Shown piece after piece: positions 8,299 through 16,688 of a DNA stretch of 64,000 bases. Made by a program: the position numbers and the translations under genes. The stretch is from Streptomyces sp. NBC_01244 (lineage in GTDB: Bacteria; Actinomycetota; Actinomycetes; Streptomycetales; Streptomycetaceae): contig NZ_CP108488.1 in the NCBI RefSeq assembly GCF_035987325.1, positions 7,006,001 to 7,070,000 of the forward strand, read 5' to 3'. The notes beneath the pieces were generated by a model. The model saw only the letters and a program-made list of their open reading frames with translations. It was not told where the DNA came from and did no database searches. Each line of letters begins with the position of its first letter. The first letter of the stretch is position 1.

Positions 8299-9276
8299 GT
8301 GACTGGCTCGACACCCTTTCGGAAGCGGCGCTTCCGAAAAGCTGGTGATCCGGCGGAGACGCGCGAGGGAACCGAGGGCCTGAGAACAGGCCCTGGAGCC
8401 CCCGGCGTACCCGCCGTGCTCCCCGACACCGCCGAGGCGGTGCCGTCGGCCTCCGAGGCCGGCGAGGGGCCCCGGAAGCACTCCGGGGTCCGTCGGCTGC
8501 AAGCCGTCAAGAACGGTGTGCGCAAGGGCGGCGAAAGTGCCAGGGCCGCCGCCCTCTACCTCACCGACCGAGTCATCGAGAACGCACCGCGCGTTCCGGT
8601 TCGGGACCTCGCGACCCTGCGCGCGCAGTTCCCGGGCCTCGGGCCCGATCAGCTGGCCGACAAGCTGATCTCGGGCGCCGCCAACGCCACTTCCACGGTC
8701 GGCGCCGGGATCGGCGCGGCCGCCATGCTGCCCGTGCCCCCCGCCATGCCGGCCGAGCTGGCCGCCGAGATCACCGCGGTCGCCGCGATCGAGCTGAAGC
8801 TCATCGCCGAACTCCACGAGGTCTACGGCCTGCGAGCGCCCGGCGGCCTCAAGGAGCGCAGCGTCGCCTACCTCACGTCGTGGACGGAGGAGCGCGGGGT
8901 CGACCTGACCAAGCCGACCACGCTGAACGCGGCCCTCGGCGGCCAGATGAAGCGCGAACTGCGCCAGCAGATCATGAAGCGGATGTTCCGCAACCTGCCC
9001 AACCTGATGCCGTTCATGGTCGGCGCCGCGGTCGGAGCGGTCATGAACCGCCGCGACACCCGCAAACTCGCCGAGAAGGTACGTACGGACCTGCGGACCC
9101 GCGCCGTGCAGTGGAACGCGCTGCCGCAGCTCCCGCCCCTGGAGCGGCCCGCCGAGGCCCTTCCCGAGGGCGTCAGGGCCGCCGTCGAGGGCCGGATGTT
9201 CGACCCGCGGGCCATCGACCCCAGCACCGCCGATCCGAGCGCCGTCGACCCGCGGGCCGTCGACCCCGGGGACTGA
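8299..9276 (+). CDS. Conserved membrane-associated protein of unknown function
   Basis: 325 residues from GTG 8299, 12 bp after the DUF4193 stop. Residues 1-75 are variable and charged. The middle (about 85-245) is conserved-looking: a helical stretch with GAGIGAAAMLPVPPAMPAELAAE, then RELRQQIMKRMFRNLPNLMPFMVGAAVGAVMNRRDTRKLAEKV, whose hydrophobic core near 235-247 could insert in or lie on a membrane. The C-terminus is a short repeat of DP(S/R)A(V/I)D units. I do not recognise a named domain with confidence; it is weakly reminiscent of EcsC-like proteins. The first codons lie inside an 11-bp perfect hairpin (8317-8339), so a downstream start is possible. Confidence 0.75.
   Translation: MTGSTPFRKRRFRKAGDPAETREGTEGLRTGPGAPGVPAVLPDTAEAVPSASEAGEGPRKHSGVRRLQAVKNGVRKGGESARAAALYLTDRVIENAPRVPVRDLATLRAQFPGLGPDQLADKLISGAANATSTVGAGIGAAAMLPVPPAMPAELAAEITAVAAIELKLIAELHEVYGLRAPGGLKERSVAYLTSWTEERGVDLTKPTTLNAALGGQMKRELRQQIMKRMFRNLPNLMPFMVGAAVGAVMNRRDTRKLAEKVRTDLRTRAVQWNALPQLPPLERPAEALPEGVRAAVEGRMFDPRAIDPSTADPSAVDPRAVDPGD
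8317..8339 (+). terminator. Perfect 11-bp inverted repeat overlapping the start of a gene
   Basis: TTTCGGAAGCG and CGCTTCCGAAA flank a single G. It sits 30 bp after the DUF4193 stop. It could be a terminator or attenuator for that gene, but it lies within codons 7-14 of the annotated next gene (PFRKRRFRK), so it may instead control read-through or mark a wrong start. Confidence 0.5.
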
Positions 9277-9342
9277 GCCCGGGGACTGCCCCCAGGGACC
9301 GAGCCCGGCGCCGCCGAACCCCGGGTCCGAGCCCGGCCGGGG

Positions 9343-9804
9343 TCAGTCCCGGCCCTGCGCCGCGCGGATGGCCGCCACCAGGGCCCGCGGCTCGCGGGTG
9401 GAGACGTAGACGTACGGGGTCGGGTCGGCCGGGTCGGTCACCTCGACGCGCACCGCCGTCGGCACGTAGCTGCGCATCAGCATGAAGGCGCGGGTGTCGG
9501 CCTTGTACGTGCGCCAGGCGCGGGCCTCCTCCTCGTCCAGCACCTCCGGGTCGCCGAGCGCGGCCACCGGGATCCTGGCCTCCCCGGCGGCCAGCGCGCC
9601 GCCCACCACGCGCACCCGCTGGGAACCGTACGAACTCACCATCAGCCCCGTCAGCGCGGTGCCCCCGACCAGCCCGGCCAGCAGCGGCAGCGTGCCCAGC
9701 GGGAACAGCATCAGCGCGCAGGCCAGGCCGGCGAGGGCGACGACGGCCCACCAGGAACGGGGGGCTGTCAGGCGTTCGTCGTGGTGCGCGGGGGAGGGCT
9801 GCAT
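9343..9804 (-). CDS. DUF3093 family membrane protein
   Basis: 153 residues from ATG 9804. The N-terminus is cytoplasmic, followed by two adjacent hydrophobic helices (WWAVVALAGLACALMLFPLG and LPLLAGLVGGTALTGLMV), then a ~90-residue soluble beta-rich domain with VRVVGGALAAGEARIPVAALGDPEVLDEEEARAW and an SYVPTAVRVEV stretch. This is the DUF3093 architecture, normally next to dut in actinobacteria, as here. Function unknown. It is convergent with the preceding gene, and its start is 59 bp from the divergent thioesterase gene, so a shared promoter region is likely. Confidence 0.85.
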   Translation of the reverse strand: MQPSPAHHDERLTAPRSWWAVVALAGLACALMLFPLGTLPLLAGLVGGTALTGLMVSSYGSQRVRVVGGALAAGEARIPVAALGDPEVLDEEEARAWRTYKADTRAFMLMRSYVPTAVRVEVTDPADPTPYVYVSTREPRALVAAIRAAQGRD

Positions 9805-9862
9805 GCGGCCAAGCCTGCCACGAGGCGACCGGCGGGTAGCCGCGCGGGTAAGGTCTGCGGCT

Positions 9863-10447
9863 GTGAGTGGACGAAACACAGCGTTGACGCCCCCCGCCGA
9901 TGCCACGGCGCCGGTGCGGCACCCCGATGCCCCGGCCCCCGGCGAACTGCTCGGCGCGCACTACGAGCACTGTTTCGGCTGCGGCGGCGGCCAGCCGCAC
10001 GGACTCCACCTGGAGGCCCGTGCGGGGGAGGGCGTGCGCGTCAGCGCCGAGTTCACCGTCAAGGCGGCCCACCAGGGTGCGCCCGGCCTCGCGCACGGAG
10101 GCGTCCTCGCCACCGCGCTCGACGAGACCCTGGGCTCCCTGAACTGGCTGCTGCGCGTCATCGCCGTCACCGGCCGGCTGGAGACGGACTTCGTCCGGCC
10201 CGTGCCCGTGGACACGGTGCTGTACCTGGAGGCCGAGGTCACCGCCGTCGCCGGCCGGAAGATCTACTCCAGCGCGGTCGGCCGAATAGGCGGACCGCAG
10301 GGGCCGGTCGCACTGCGCGCCGACGCCCTCTTCATCGAAGTGAAGGTCGACCACTTCATCGACAACGGACGGCCCGAGGAGATCCGGGCGGCGATGGCCG
10401 ACCCGGACCAGGTCAGGCGCGCACGCGCCTTCGAGGTGAACCCCTGA
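9863..10447 (+). CDS. PaaI/hotdog-fold thioesterase
   Basis: 194 residues from GTG 9863. Hotdog core with the motif LAHGGVLATALDETLGSL (about residues 75-92), whose HGG plus Asp/Glu is the active-site signature of PaaI-like acyl-CoA thioesterases. FGCGGGQPHGLHL lies before it. A probable function is hydrolysis of small acyl-CoA thioesters; the substrate is not evident. A TAAGGT box (9848-9853) ends 9 bases before the GTG, so a near-leaderless transcript is possible. The stop overlaps the dut start (TGATG), implying coupled translation. Confidence 0.85.
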   Translation: MSGRNTALTPPADATAPVRHPDAPAPGELLGAHYEHCFGCGGGQPHGLHLEARAGEGVRVSAEFTVKAAHQGAPGLAHGGVLATALDETLGSLNWLLRVIAVTGRLETDFVRPVPVDTVLYLEAEVTAVAGRKIYSSAVGRIGGPQGPVALRADALFIEVKVDHFIDNGRPEEIRAAMADPDQVRRARAFEVNP

Positions 10448-10980
10448 TGTCTGACAACAACACCGGCGTGGACGTGGCCATCCGGCGCGTCGACCCGGAG
10501 GTGCCGATTCCGGCCTACGGGCACCCCGGCGACGCCGGCTGCGATCTGGTCACCACCGTGGCCGCGGAGCTGGAGCCGGGGGAGCGGACGGTCCTGCCCA
10601 CCGGGATCTCCATCGCGCTGCCCGAGGGGTACGCCGCCTTCGTGCACCCGCGCTCGGGCCTGGCCGCACGCTGCGGGCTCGCACTCGTGAATGCCCCCGG
10701 GACGGTGGATGCCGGGTACCGTGGGGAGATCAAGGTGATCGTGGTCAACCTCGACCCTCGCGAGAGCGTCAGGTTCGAGCGTTTCGACCGCATTGCCCAG
10801 CTGGTTGTCCAGCGAGTCGAGCAGGTGCGCTTCCGCGAGGTGGCGCAGCTTCCCGACTCGGCGCGGGCCGAGGGGGGTTTCGGCTCCACCGGTGGTCATG
10901 CGGCCGTGGCCGGATCCGGCGCTGGTCAGCAGGGTGGGAATGGCTACGCTTCGGTCGTATCCGACCGGGAAGGACAGTGA
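10447..10980 (+). CDS. dut: dUTP diphosphatase (dUTPase)
   Basis: 177 residues from ATG 10447. Hydrolyses dUTP to dUMP and PPi, keeping uracil out of DNA and feeding dTMP synthesis. All five trimeric dUTPase motifs are visible: HPGDAGCDL (1), PRSGLAARCGL (2), NAPGTVDAGYRGEIKV with the catalytic Asp (3), RIAQLVVQRV (4), and the C-terminal P-loop-like EGGFGSTGGH (5). The ~23 residues after motif 5 are a variable tail. ATG overlaps the thioesterase stop, and DUF3710 begins 2 bp after its own stop, so these three genes form one tight operon. Confidence 0.96.
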   Translation: MSDNNTGVDVAIRRVDPEVPIPAYGHPGDAGCDLVTTVAAELEPGERTVLPTGISIALPEGYAAFVHPRSGLAARCGLALVNAPGTVDAGYRGEIKVIVVNLDPRESVRFERFDRIAQLVVQRVEQVRFREVAQLPDSARAEGGFGSTGGHAAVAGSGAGQQGGNGYASVVSDREGQ

Positions 10981-10981
10981 C

Positions 10982-11770
10982 GTGTTCGGACGTCGCAAGA
11001 AGAACGACTCCGTCAAGGACGGCGGCGCGGCCGAGCAGGTCGTCGACGGCGTCGGTGCCGATGAGCAGGACGGCACGGAGAACGACGCGGTCCAGCCGCG
11101 CAGGGTGAACCTGCCGCCGGCCCCGCGTCCCGACGGCCCGTGGGACATCTCCGAGGTCCCCGGCAACCCCGAGGAAGGCCGGGTCGACCTCGGCGGCATC
11201 CTCGTACCGGGTGTCGAGGGCATGGAGCTGCGGGTCGAGGTCGCCGGGGACGCGATCGTCGCCGCGACCGTGGTGCTCGGCGACAGTGCCGTGCAGCTGC
11301 AGGCCTTCGCCGCGCCCCGCAAGGAAGGCATCTGGGGCGAGGTCCGTGAGGAGATCGCCGAGGGCATCACCAAGCAGGGCGGCATCATCGACGAGGTCGA
11401 GGGTCCGCTGGGCTGGGAGCTGCGCGCGCAGGTCCCCGTACCGCTCCCGGACGGGCAGACCGGCGCCCAGCTGGTCCGCTTCGTCGGGGTGGACGGCCCG
11501 CGCTGGTTCCTGCGCGGTGTCATCTCCGGCCAGGGCGCGGTGCGTCCGGAGTCGGCCGGGGTGCTGGAGCGGATCTTCCTGGACACCGTCGTGGTCCGCG
11601 GCGAGGGCCCGATGGCCCCGCGCGACCCGATCGTCCTGAAGCTGCCGAACGACGCGCAGATGGTGCCGGACGGCGTGCAGACCGACGACGCCGGTGACCA
11701 GGAGGGCTCCCGCTTCGGCGGTGGCATGGGCCAGCTGGAGCGCGGTCCGGAGATCACCGAGGTCCGCTGA
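10982..11770 (+). CDS. DUF3710 family protein
   Basis: 262 residues from GTG 10982, with SD GGAAGGACAGTGAC ahead. The N-terminus is basic (MFGRRKKND), then an acidic linker, then a compact alpha/beta core with RPDGPWDISEVP, GRVDLGGILVPGVEGMELRVEV, GPRWFLRGVISG and a VVVRGEGPMAPRDPIVLKLP segment. This is the DUF3710 family, habitually downstream of dut in Actinobacteria. Function unknown; no signal peptide or membrane helix, so probably cytoplasmic. A strong hairpin at 11790-11829 follows. Confidence 0.9.
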   Translation: MFGRRKKNDSVKDGGAAEQVVDGVGADEQDGTENDAVQPRRVNLPPAPRPDGPWDISEVPGNPEEGRVDLGGILVPGVEGMELRVEVAGDAIVAATVVLGDSAVQLQAFAAPRKEGIWGEVREEIAEGITKQGGIIDEVEGPLGWELRAQVPVPLPDGQTGAQLVRFVGVDGPRWFLRGVISGQGAVRPESAGVLERIFLDTVVVRGEGPMAPRDPIVLKLPNDAQMVPDGVQTDDAGDQEGSRFGGGMGQLERGPEITEVR

Positions 11771-11789
11771 CCCCGGCTCGATCGATCGC

Positions 11790-11829
11790 GGCTGTGGGCC
11801 GCACCCCTCCGGGGGTGCGGCCCACAGCC
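11790..11829 (+). terminator. Strong hairpin terminator after DUF3710
   Basis: A perfect 18-bp stem (11790-11807 with 11812-11829, GGCTGTGGGCCG...) and a 4-base loop, 19 bp after the DUF3710 stop. It separates the dut operon from kdpDE. A low-complexity stretch of GTGCCC and GGTGTC repeats follows at about 11848-11890. Confidence 0.8.
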
Positions 11830-11969
11830 GTGTCCGCGGCCGTACGGTCGTGCCCGTGCCCGTGCCCGTGGGTGTCGGTGTCGGTGTCGGGCGTCAGGGA
11901 ACCGTCAGAGATCCGCCCGCGGCCGGTCATCGGCGCGTGAACGGGGTGGACGTCCCGGAGAATGGGCGC

Positions 11970-14594
11970 ATGGGACGCGGCAAGCTCAGGATCTATCTCG
12001 GCTCGGCCCCCGGCGTGGGCAAGACGTACGCCATGCTCTCGGAGGGCCACCGCCGGATCGAGCGCGGCGCCGACTGCGTCGTGGGCTTCGTCGAGCACCA
12101 CGGGCGGCCGCGCACCGAGGTCATGCTGCACGGTCTGGAGCAGGTGGAGCGCAAGGAGCTCGTGTACCGGGGCGCCGCCTTCACCGAGATGGACGTGGAC
12201 TCCCTGCTCGCGCGCAAGCCCGCCATAGCCCTGGTGGACGAACTGGCGCACACCAACGTGCCGGGCTCGCGCAACGCCAAGCGCTGGCAGGACGTGGAGG
12301 AGCTGCTGCGGGCCGGGATCGACGTGATCTCCACCGTCAACATCCAGCACCTGGAGTCCCTGGGCGACGTGGTGGAGTCGATCACCGGCGTGCGGCAGCG
12401 GGAGACCGTCCCGGACGAGGTGGTGCGCCGCGCCGACCAGATCGAGCTGGTCGACATGTCCCCGCAGGCCCTGCGCCGCCGCATGGCGCACGGCAACATC
12501 TACAAGTCCGACAAGGTCGACGCGGCCCTGTCCAACTACTTCCGCCCCGGCAACCTGACCGCACTGCGCGAGCTCGCGCTGCTCTGGGTCGCCGACCGGG
12601 CCGACGAGTACCTCCAGCAGTACCGGGGCGAGCACAACATCCGCTCGACCTGGCAGGCGCGCGAGCGGATCGTCGTGGGCCTCACCGGGGGGCCCGAGGG
12701 GCGCACCCTCATCCGGCGCGCCTCCAGGGTGGCGGCCAAGGGGTCCGGCAGCGAGATCCTGGCCGTCTACATCGCCCGCAGCGACGGGCTGACCGCGGCC
12801 TCGCCCAAGGAGCTCGCGGTCCAGCGGACGCTGGTCGAGGACCTCGGCGGAACGTTTCACCACGTGATCGGCGACAACGTGCCCGAGGCGCTGCTCGAAT
12901 TCGCCCGCGGGGTCAACGCCACCCAGATCGTGCTCGGCTCCAGCCGCCACCGCTCCTGGCGGTACGTCTTCGGCCCCGGAGTCGGGGCCACCGTCGCCCG
13001 CGACTCGGGGCCCGACCTCGACGTGCACATCGTCACCCACGAGGAGGTGGCCAAGGGCCGGGGCCTGCGGCCCGTGGCCCGCTCGGCGGCCCGGCTCGGC
13101 CGGACCCGGCTGGTGGCCGGCTGGGTGGCCGGGGTGATCCTGCCGCTGCTGCTCGCGGCGGTGCTGACGCACGTCGACAGCGACCCCGGCCTCGCCAACG
13201 AGATGCTGCTCTTCCTGGCCCTGACCGTGGCCGCGGCCCTGCTCGGCGGGCTCTGGCCGGCGCTGGCCTCCGCCGCCGTCGGCTCCCTGCTGCTGAACTA
13301 CTACTTCGCCCCGCCCATCCACCGCTTCACCATCTCGGACCCCAAGAACATCGTCGCCATCGCGGTCTTCTTCGGCGTCGCGGGCTCCGTGGCCTCCGTC
13401 GTCGACGCCGCCGCCCGCCGCACCCACCAGGCCGCCCGGCTGCGCGCCGAGTCCGAGATCCTCTCCTTCCTCGCCGGCAGCGTGCTGCGCGGCGAGACCA
13501 CCCTGGACGCGCTGCTGGAGCGGGTGCGCGAGACCTTCGCCATGGAGTCGGTGGCCCTGCTCGAGCGCGAGAGCGACGTCGAGCCCTGGCGGCCGGCCGG
13601 CAGCGTCGGCCCGAACCCGGTCACCCGCCCCGAGGACGCCGACGTGGACATGCCGATCGGCGACCACATGGCGCTGGCCCTGTCCGGGCGGGTGCTGCCC
13701 GCCGAGGACCGCCGCGTGCTCGGCGCCTTCGCCGCCCAGGCCGCCGTCGTGCTCGACCGGCAGCGGCTGGTCGGCGAGGCGGAGGAGGCCCGCCGGATGG
13801 CGGAGGGCAACCGGATCCGGACCGCGCTGCTGGCCGCCGTCAGCCATGACCTCCGTACGCCGCTGGCCTCCATCAAGGCCTCCGTGAGCTCCCTGCGCTC
13901 CGACGACGTGGAATGGTCCGAGGAGGACCGCGCCGAGCTGCTGGAGGGCATCGAGGACGGCGCCGACCGGCTCGACCACCTCGTGGGCAACCTGCTCGAC
14001 ATGTCGAGGCTCCAGACCGGCACCGTCACCCCGCTGATCCGCGAGATCGACCTCGACGAGGTGGTCCCGATGGCGCTGGGCGGCGTACCCGAGGACAGCG
14101 TGCTGCTGGACGTCCCCGAGACCCTGCCCATGGTGGCGGTGGATCCGGGGCTGCTGGAGCGGACCGTGGCCAACGTGGTGGAGAACGCGGTGAAGTACAG
14201 CCCGCCCGGGGAGCAGGTGCTGGTGGCGGCCAGCTTCCTCGGCGACCGGGTCGAGGTACGGGTCGTGGACCGCGGGCCGGGCGTGCCCGACGAGGCCAAG
14301 GGCCGGATCTTCGCCCCGTTCCAGCGGCACGGCGACGCGCCGCGCGGCGCCGGGGTCGGGCTCGGGCTGGCCGTCGCGCGCGGCTTCGCCGAGGCCATGG
14401 ACGGCACCCTGGAGGCCGAGGACACCCCCGGGGGCGGGCTCACGATGGTGCTCACGCTGCGGGCGGTGACCGGCGGGCGGCAGCGGATCCACGTGAGCGT
14501 GGACGGCGAGGGGCACAGCGCGCCGGACGGGGCCGGGGGGCACCCGGCGGATTTTGATCTCGATTCGATACGACAGAAGGCAGGACCTCAATGA
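11970..14594 (+). CDS. kdpD: Osmosensitive K+ sensor histidine kinase KdpD
   Basis: 874 residues from ATG 11970 (GGAG 9 bases upstream; GTG 11937 or 11946 are alternatives). Order: KdpD N-terminal ATP-binding domain with Walker A GSAPGVGKTY (about 10-19) and Walker B-like LVDELAHTN; USP-like domain (about 230-350); four closely packed TM helices (about 380-480); GAF domain (about 490-600); HisKA with VSHDLRTPLASI; HATPase with NVVENAVKYSPPG and GVGLGLAVA. It senses low K+ or osmotic stress and phosphorylates KdpE. kdpE overlaps by 4 bp (ATGA). No kdpFABC genes are in the window, so the regulated pump lies elsewhere or the targets differ. Confidence 0.95.
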   Translation: MGRGKLRIYLGSAPGVGKTYAMLSEGHRRIERGADCVVGFVEHHGRPRTEVMLHGLEQVERKELVYRGAAFTEMDVDSLLARKPAIALVDELAHTNVPGSRNAKRWQDVEELLRAGIDVISTVNIQHLESLGDVVESITGVRQRETVPDEVVRRADQIELVDMSPQALRRRMAHGNIYKSDKVDAALSNYFRPGNLTALRELALLWVADRADEYLQQYRGEHNIRSTWQARERIVVGLTGGPEGRTLIRRASRVAAKGSGSEILAVYIARSDGLTAASPKELAVQRTLVEDLGGTFHHVIGDNVPEALLEFARGVNATQIVLGSSRHRSWRYVFGPGVGATVARDSGPDLDVHIVTHEEVAKGRGLRPVARSAARLGRTRLVAGWVAGVILPLLLAAVLTHVDSDPGLANEMLLFLALTVAAALLGGLWPALASAAVGSLLLNYYFAPPIHRFTISDPKNIVAIAVFFGVAGSVASVVDAAARRTHQAARLRAESEILSFLAGSVLRGETTLDALLERVRETFAMESVALLERESDVEPWRPAGSVGPNPVTRPEDADVDMPIGDHMALALSGRVLPAEDRRVLGAFAAQAAVVLDRQRLVGEAEEARRMAEGNRIRTALLAAVSHDLRTPLASIKASVSSLRSDDVEWSEEDRAELLEGIEDGADRLDHLVGNLLDMSRLQTGTVTPLIREIDLDEVVPMALGGVPEDSVLLDVPETLPMVAVDPGLLERTVANVVENAVKYSPPGEQVLVAASFLGDRVEVRVVDRGPGVPDEAKGRIFAPFQRHGDAPRGAGVGLGLAVARGFAEAMDGTLEAEDTPGGGLTMVLTLRAVTGGRQRIHVSVDGEGHSAPDGAGGHPADFDLDSIRQKAGPQ

Positions 14595-15277
14595 CCCGGG
14601 TGCTCGTGGTGGACGACGAACCTCAGATCGTCCGAGCCCTCGTGATCAACTTGAAGGCGCGCAAGTACGAGGTCGACGCGGCGGCCGACGGGGCGAGCGC
14701 CCTGGAACTGGCGGCCGCCCGACACCCCGACGTGGTCGTGCTGGACCTTGGGCTGCCCGATATGGACGGGATCGAGGTGATCAAGGGGCTGCGCGGCTGG
14801 ACACGGGTGCCCATCCTCGTCCTCTCCGCCCGCCACACCTCCGACGAGAAGGTCGAGGCGCTGGACGCGGGCGCCGACGATTACGTCACCAAGCCCTTCG
14901 GCATGGACGAGCTGCTCGCCAGGCTGCGCGCCGCCGTCCGGCGGGCGGAACCGGGCGCCGGGGCCGGCGAGGACGAGGTGATCGTCGAGACCGACACCTT
15001 CACGGTGGACCTCGCGGCGAAGAAGGCGGTGCGCGCGGGCCACGACGTACGCCTCACTCCCACCGAGTGGCACCTGCTGGAGGTGCTGGTGCGCAACGGC
15101 GGCAAACTGGTCAGCCAGAAGCAGCTCCTCCAGGAGGTCTGGGGACCCTCGTACGGGACCGAGACCAACTACCTGCGGGTCTACATGGCCCAGCTGCGGC
15201 GCAAACTGGAGGCCGACCCCTCGCACCCGCGGCACTTCATCACCGAACCGGGCATGGGATACCGCTTCGAGAGGTAG
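14591..15277 (+). CDS. kdpE: Response regulator KdpE (OmpR family)
   Basis: 228 residues from ATG 14591, overlapping the kdpD stop. Receiver domain (1-120) with acidic DDE at 8-10, phospho-acceptor Asp52 in VVVLDLGLPDMDG and Lys in VTKPFGMDELLAR; C-terminal winged helix with LTPTEWHLLEVLVRNGGKLVSQKQLL and YLRVYMAQLRRKLE. It is expected to activate K+ uptake genes after phosphorylation by KdpD. The next gene begins 24 bp later and seems to have its own promoter. Confidence 0.95.
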   Translation: MTRVLVVDDEPQIVRALVINLKARKYEVDAAADGASALELAAARHPDVVVLDLGLPDMDGIEVIKGLRGWTRVPILVLSARHTSDEKVEALDAGADDYVTKPFGMDELLARLRAAVRRAEPGAGAGEDEVIVETDTFTVDLAAKKAVRAGHDVRLTPTEWHLLEVLVRNGGKLVSQKQLLQEVWGPSYGTETNYLRVYMAQLRRKLEADPSHPRHFITEPGMGYRFER

Positions 15278-15289
15278 TGGGGGCGCCGG

Positions 15290-15295
15290 TACGCT
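15290..15295 (+). promoter_or_regulatory. Candidate -10 box for a leaderless transcript
   Basis: TACGCT lies 6 bases before the ATG at 15302, the distance expected if transcription starts at the A of ATG. There is no Shine-Dalgarno in between. A weak -35 (TCGAGA, 15269-15274) can be proposed about 15 bases upstream. Confidence 0.4.
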
Positions 15296-15301
15296 TCCTG
15301 T

Positions 15302-15730
15302 ATGAGTGCTGAACCGCGTCCCGAGAAGCCCGCGAAGCCGGCGAAGCCCGCCAGGCCTGCGGGCAGGTTCCGCCGGATGATAGAGCGGCTGTCCACCTCG
15401 CAGGAGGAGCTGCATTCGGCGGAGCTGCAGGAGGACGCAGAAGCCGCGGGGTGCACGCGGATCTGCGACTGCCACGACCGTCAGATAGTGAAGGTGACCG
15501 GGACCCTGCGGACCGTCACCCTGCGGCCGCGCGCCGGCGTCCCCGCCCTGGAGGCCGAGCTGTTCGACGGCTCGGCCGCGCTGGACGTCGTCTGGCTCGG
15601 ACGTCGCTCGATCGTGGGAATCGAACCCGGCCGTCGCATGATCGCCTCCGGGCGGATCTCGATGAGCCACGGCCGTCGGGTGCTCTTCAACCCGAAGTAC
15701 GAACTCCGACCGCTCGGACAGGAGCACTGA
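15302..15730 (+). CDS. OB-fold nucleic-acid-binding protein
   Basis: 142 residues from ATG 15302. The N-terminus is Lys/Pro-rich (PEKPAKPAKPARPAGRF), then helices, then an OB-fold beta-barrel (about 52-140): VKVTGTLRTVTLRPRAGVP, ALEAELFDGSAALDVVWLGR, GRRMIASGRISM, GRRVLFNPKYEL. This pattern is the tRNA_anti/RecG-wedge type of OB fold that binds single-stranded nucleic acid. Its neighbour is DUF3159 with only 2 bp between, a pairing seen across actinobacteria. Probably leaderless. The specific role is unknown. Confidence 0.82.
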   Translation: MSAEPRPEKPAKPAKPARPAGRFRRMIERLSTSQEELHSAELQEDAEAAGCTRICDCHDRQIVKVTGTLRTVTLRPRAGVPALEAELFDGSAALDVVWLGRRSIVGIEPGRRMIASGRISMSHGRRVLFNPKYELRPLGQEH

Positions 15731-15732
15731 CG

Positions 15733-16485
15733 GTGACGTCACTCGACAAACCGACCACGCCCGGTACGGATCCCGCCGCGGAACCGACGGCGGACCAGAA
15801 GGCCGTCACGCAGGCGGCCCTCTTCGACGCCTTCGGCGGCATCCGGGGCACCGTGGAGACGATGCTCCCCGGCCTGCTCTTCGTCATGATCTACACGATC
15901 AACAAGGACGTGAAGCTCTCCGCCATCGCGGCGGGCGCCGTCGCGGTCCTGCTGGTGATCGTGCGGCTGCTGCGCAAGGACACCGTCAAGCACGCCTTCA
16001 GCGGGGTCTTCGGCGTGGGCGTGGGCGTGGCCTTCGCCCTGTTCACGGGCAGCGCGAAGGGGTTCTACCTGCCCGGCATGATCTACGGCGCAGGCCTGGG
16101 CGTGGCCTTCACGCTCTCCGCGCTGGTGGGCTTCCCGCTGCTGGGCGTGATCCTGGGACCGGTCTTCAAGGAGAACCTGTCCTGGCGCACGCGCAACCCC
16201 GGGCGCAAGAAGGCGTACGTCAAGGCCAGCCTGGCCTGGGGCCTGATCTTCCTCGCCAAGTACGCGATCCTCTTCCCGCTGTACTGGTGGGGCGACGCGA
16301 CGCAGCTCGGCTGGGTGCTGATCGCCCTGAAGCTGCCGCCGATGGTGCTCGCCGTGTACTTCACCTGGCTCTTCCTGGCGCAGGCGCCGCCGCCGATCAA
16401 CGTGATCGCGGAGTGGGAGGCCGAGGAGGCCGCGGAGAAGGCGGCGAAGGCCGCCGCGAAGGCCGCGGAGGGCCGGGGGGTCTGA
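15733..16485 (+). CDS. DUF3159 integral membrane protein
   Basis: 250 residues from GTG 15733, 2 bp after the OB-fold gene stop. About six TM helices: ETMLPGLLFVMIYTI, AGAVAVLLVIVRLL, FGVGVGVAFALF, GAGLGVAFTLSALVGFPLLGVIL, WGLIFLAKYAILFPLY and LIALKLPPMVLAVYFTWLFL. The C-terminus is an Ala/Glu/Lys helix. This is DUF3159, which some have compared to intracellular septation or channel-like proteins; no function is established. A perfect hairpin at 16628-16666 separates it from the convergent trk genes. Confidence 0.88.
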   Translation: MTSLDKPTTPGTDPAAEPTADQKAVTQAALFDAFGGIRGTVETMLPGLLFVMIYTINKDVKLSAIAAGAVAVLLVIVRLLRKDTVKHAFSGVFGVGVGVAFALFTGSAKGFYLPGMIYGAGLGVAFTLSALVGFPLLGVILGPVFKENLSWRTRNPGRKKAYVKASLAWGLIFLAKYAILFPLYWWGDATQLGWVLIALKLPPMVLAVYFTWLFLAQAPPPINVIAEWEAEEAAEKAAKAAAKAAEGRGV

Positions 16486-16627
16486 GCGGTACGCCGCCGC
16501 GTGCGCGGGCGGGCCGTTCCAGCCCCGCCGGCGTTTGAGGCGCGGGGTCTGGGGCGGGGCCCCAGGAGCCCGGGCGCAGCCGGGCCGCACGGCCGCACCG
16601 CCGCGCAGCCTCGTAGCCGGGATGTAC

Positions 16628-16666
16628 GAAGGGGGCGGCTGACCGTGGTGGTCAGCCGCCCCCTTC
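16628..16666. terminator. Perfect 16-bp bidirectional terminator
   Basis: GAAGGGGGCGGCTGAC and its exact complement flank a 7-base loop. It lies between the convergent DUF3159 (+) and TrkA (-) genes, 22 bp from the TrkA stop, and serves both strands. Confidence 0.85.
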
Positions 16667-16688
16667 GGGCGTTCAGCGGGACCGCAGG

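Noticed and set aside
11848..11890. Runs of GTGCCC and GGTGTC, considered as a CRISPR-like or iteron array
   Set aside because: Units are only six bases, with no spacers and no cas or replication genes nearby; low-complexity DNA.
11754..14591. A very long open frame antisense to kdpD
   Set aside because: High-GC third positions make mirror frames open. It has His/Gln/Gly-rich noise composition and no domain, while kdpD on the plus strand is unambiguous.
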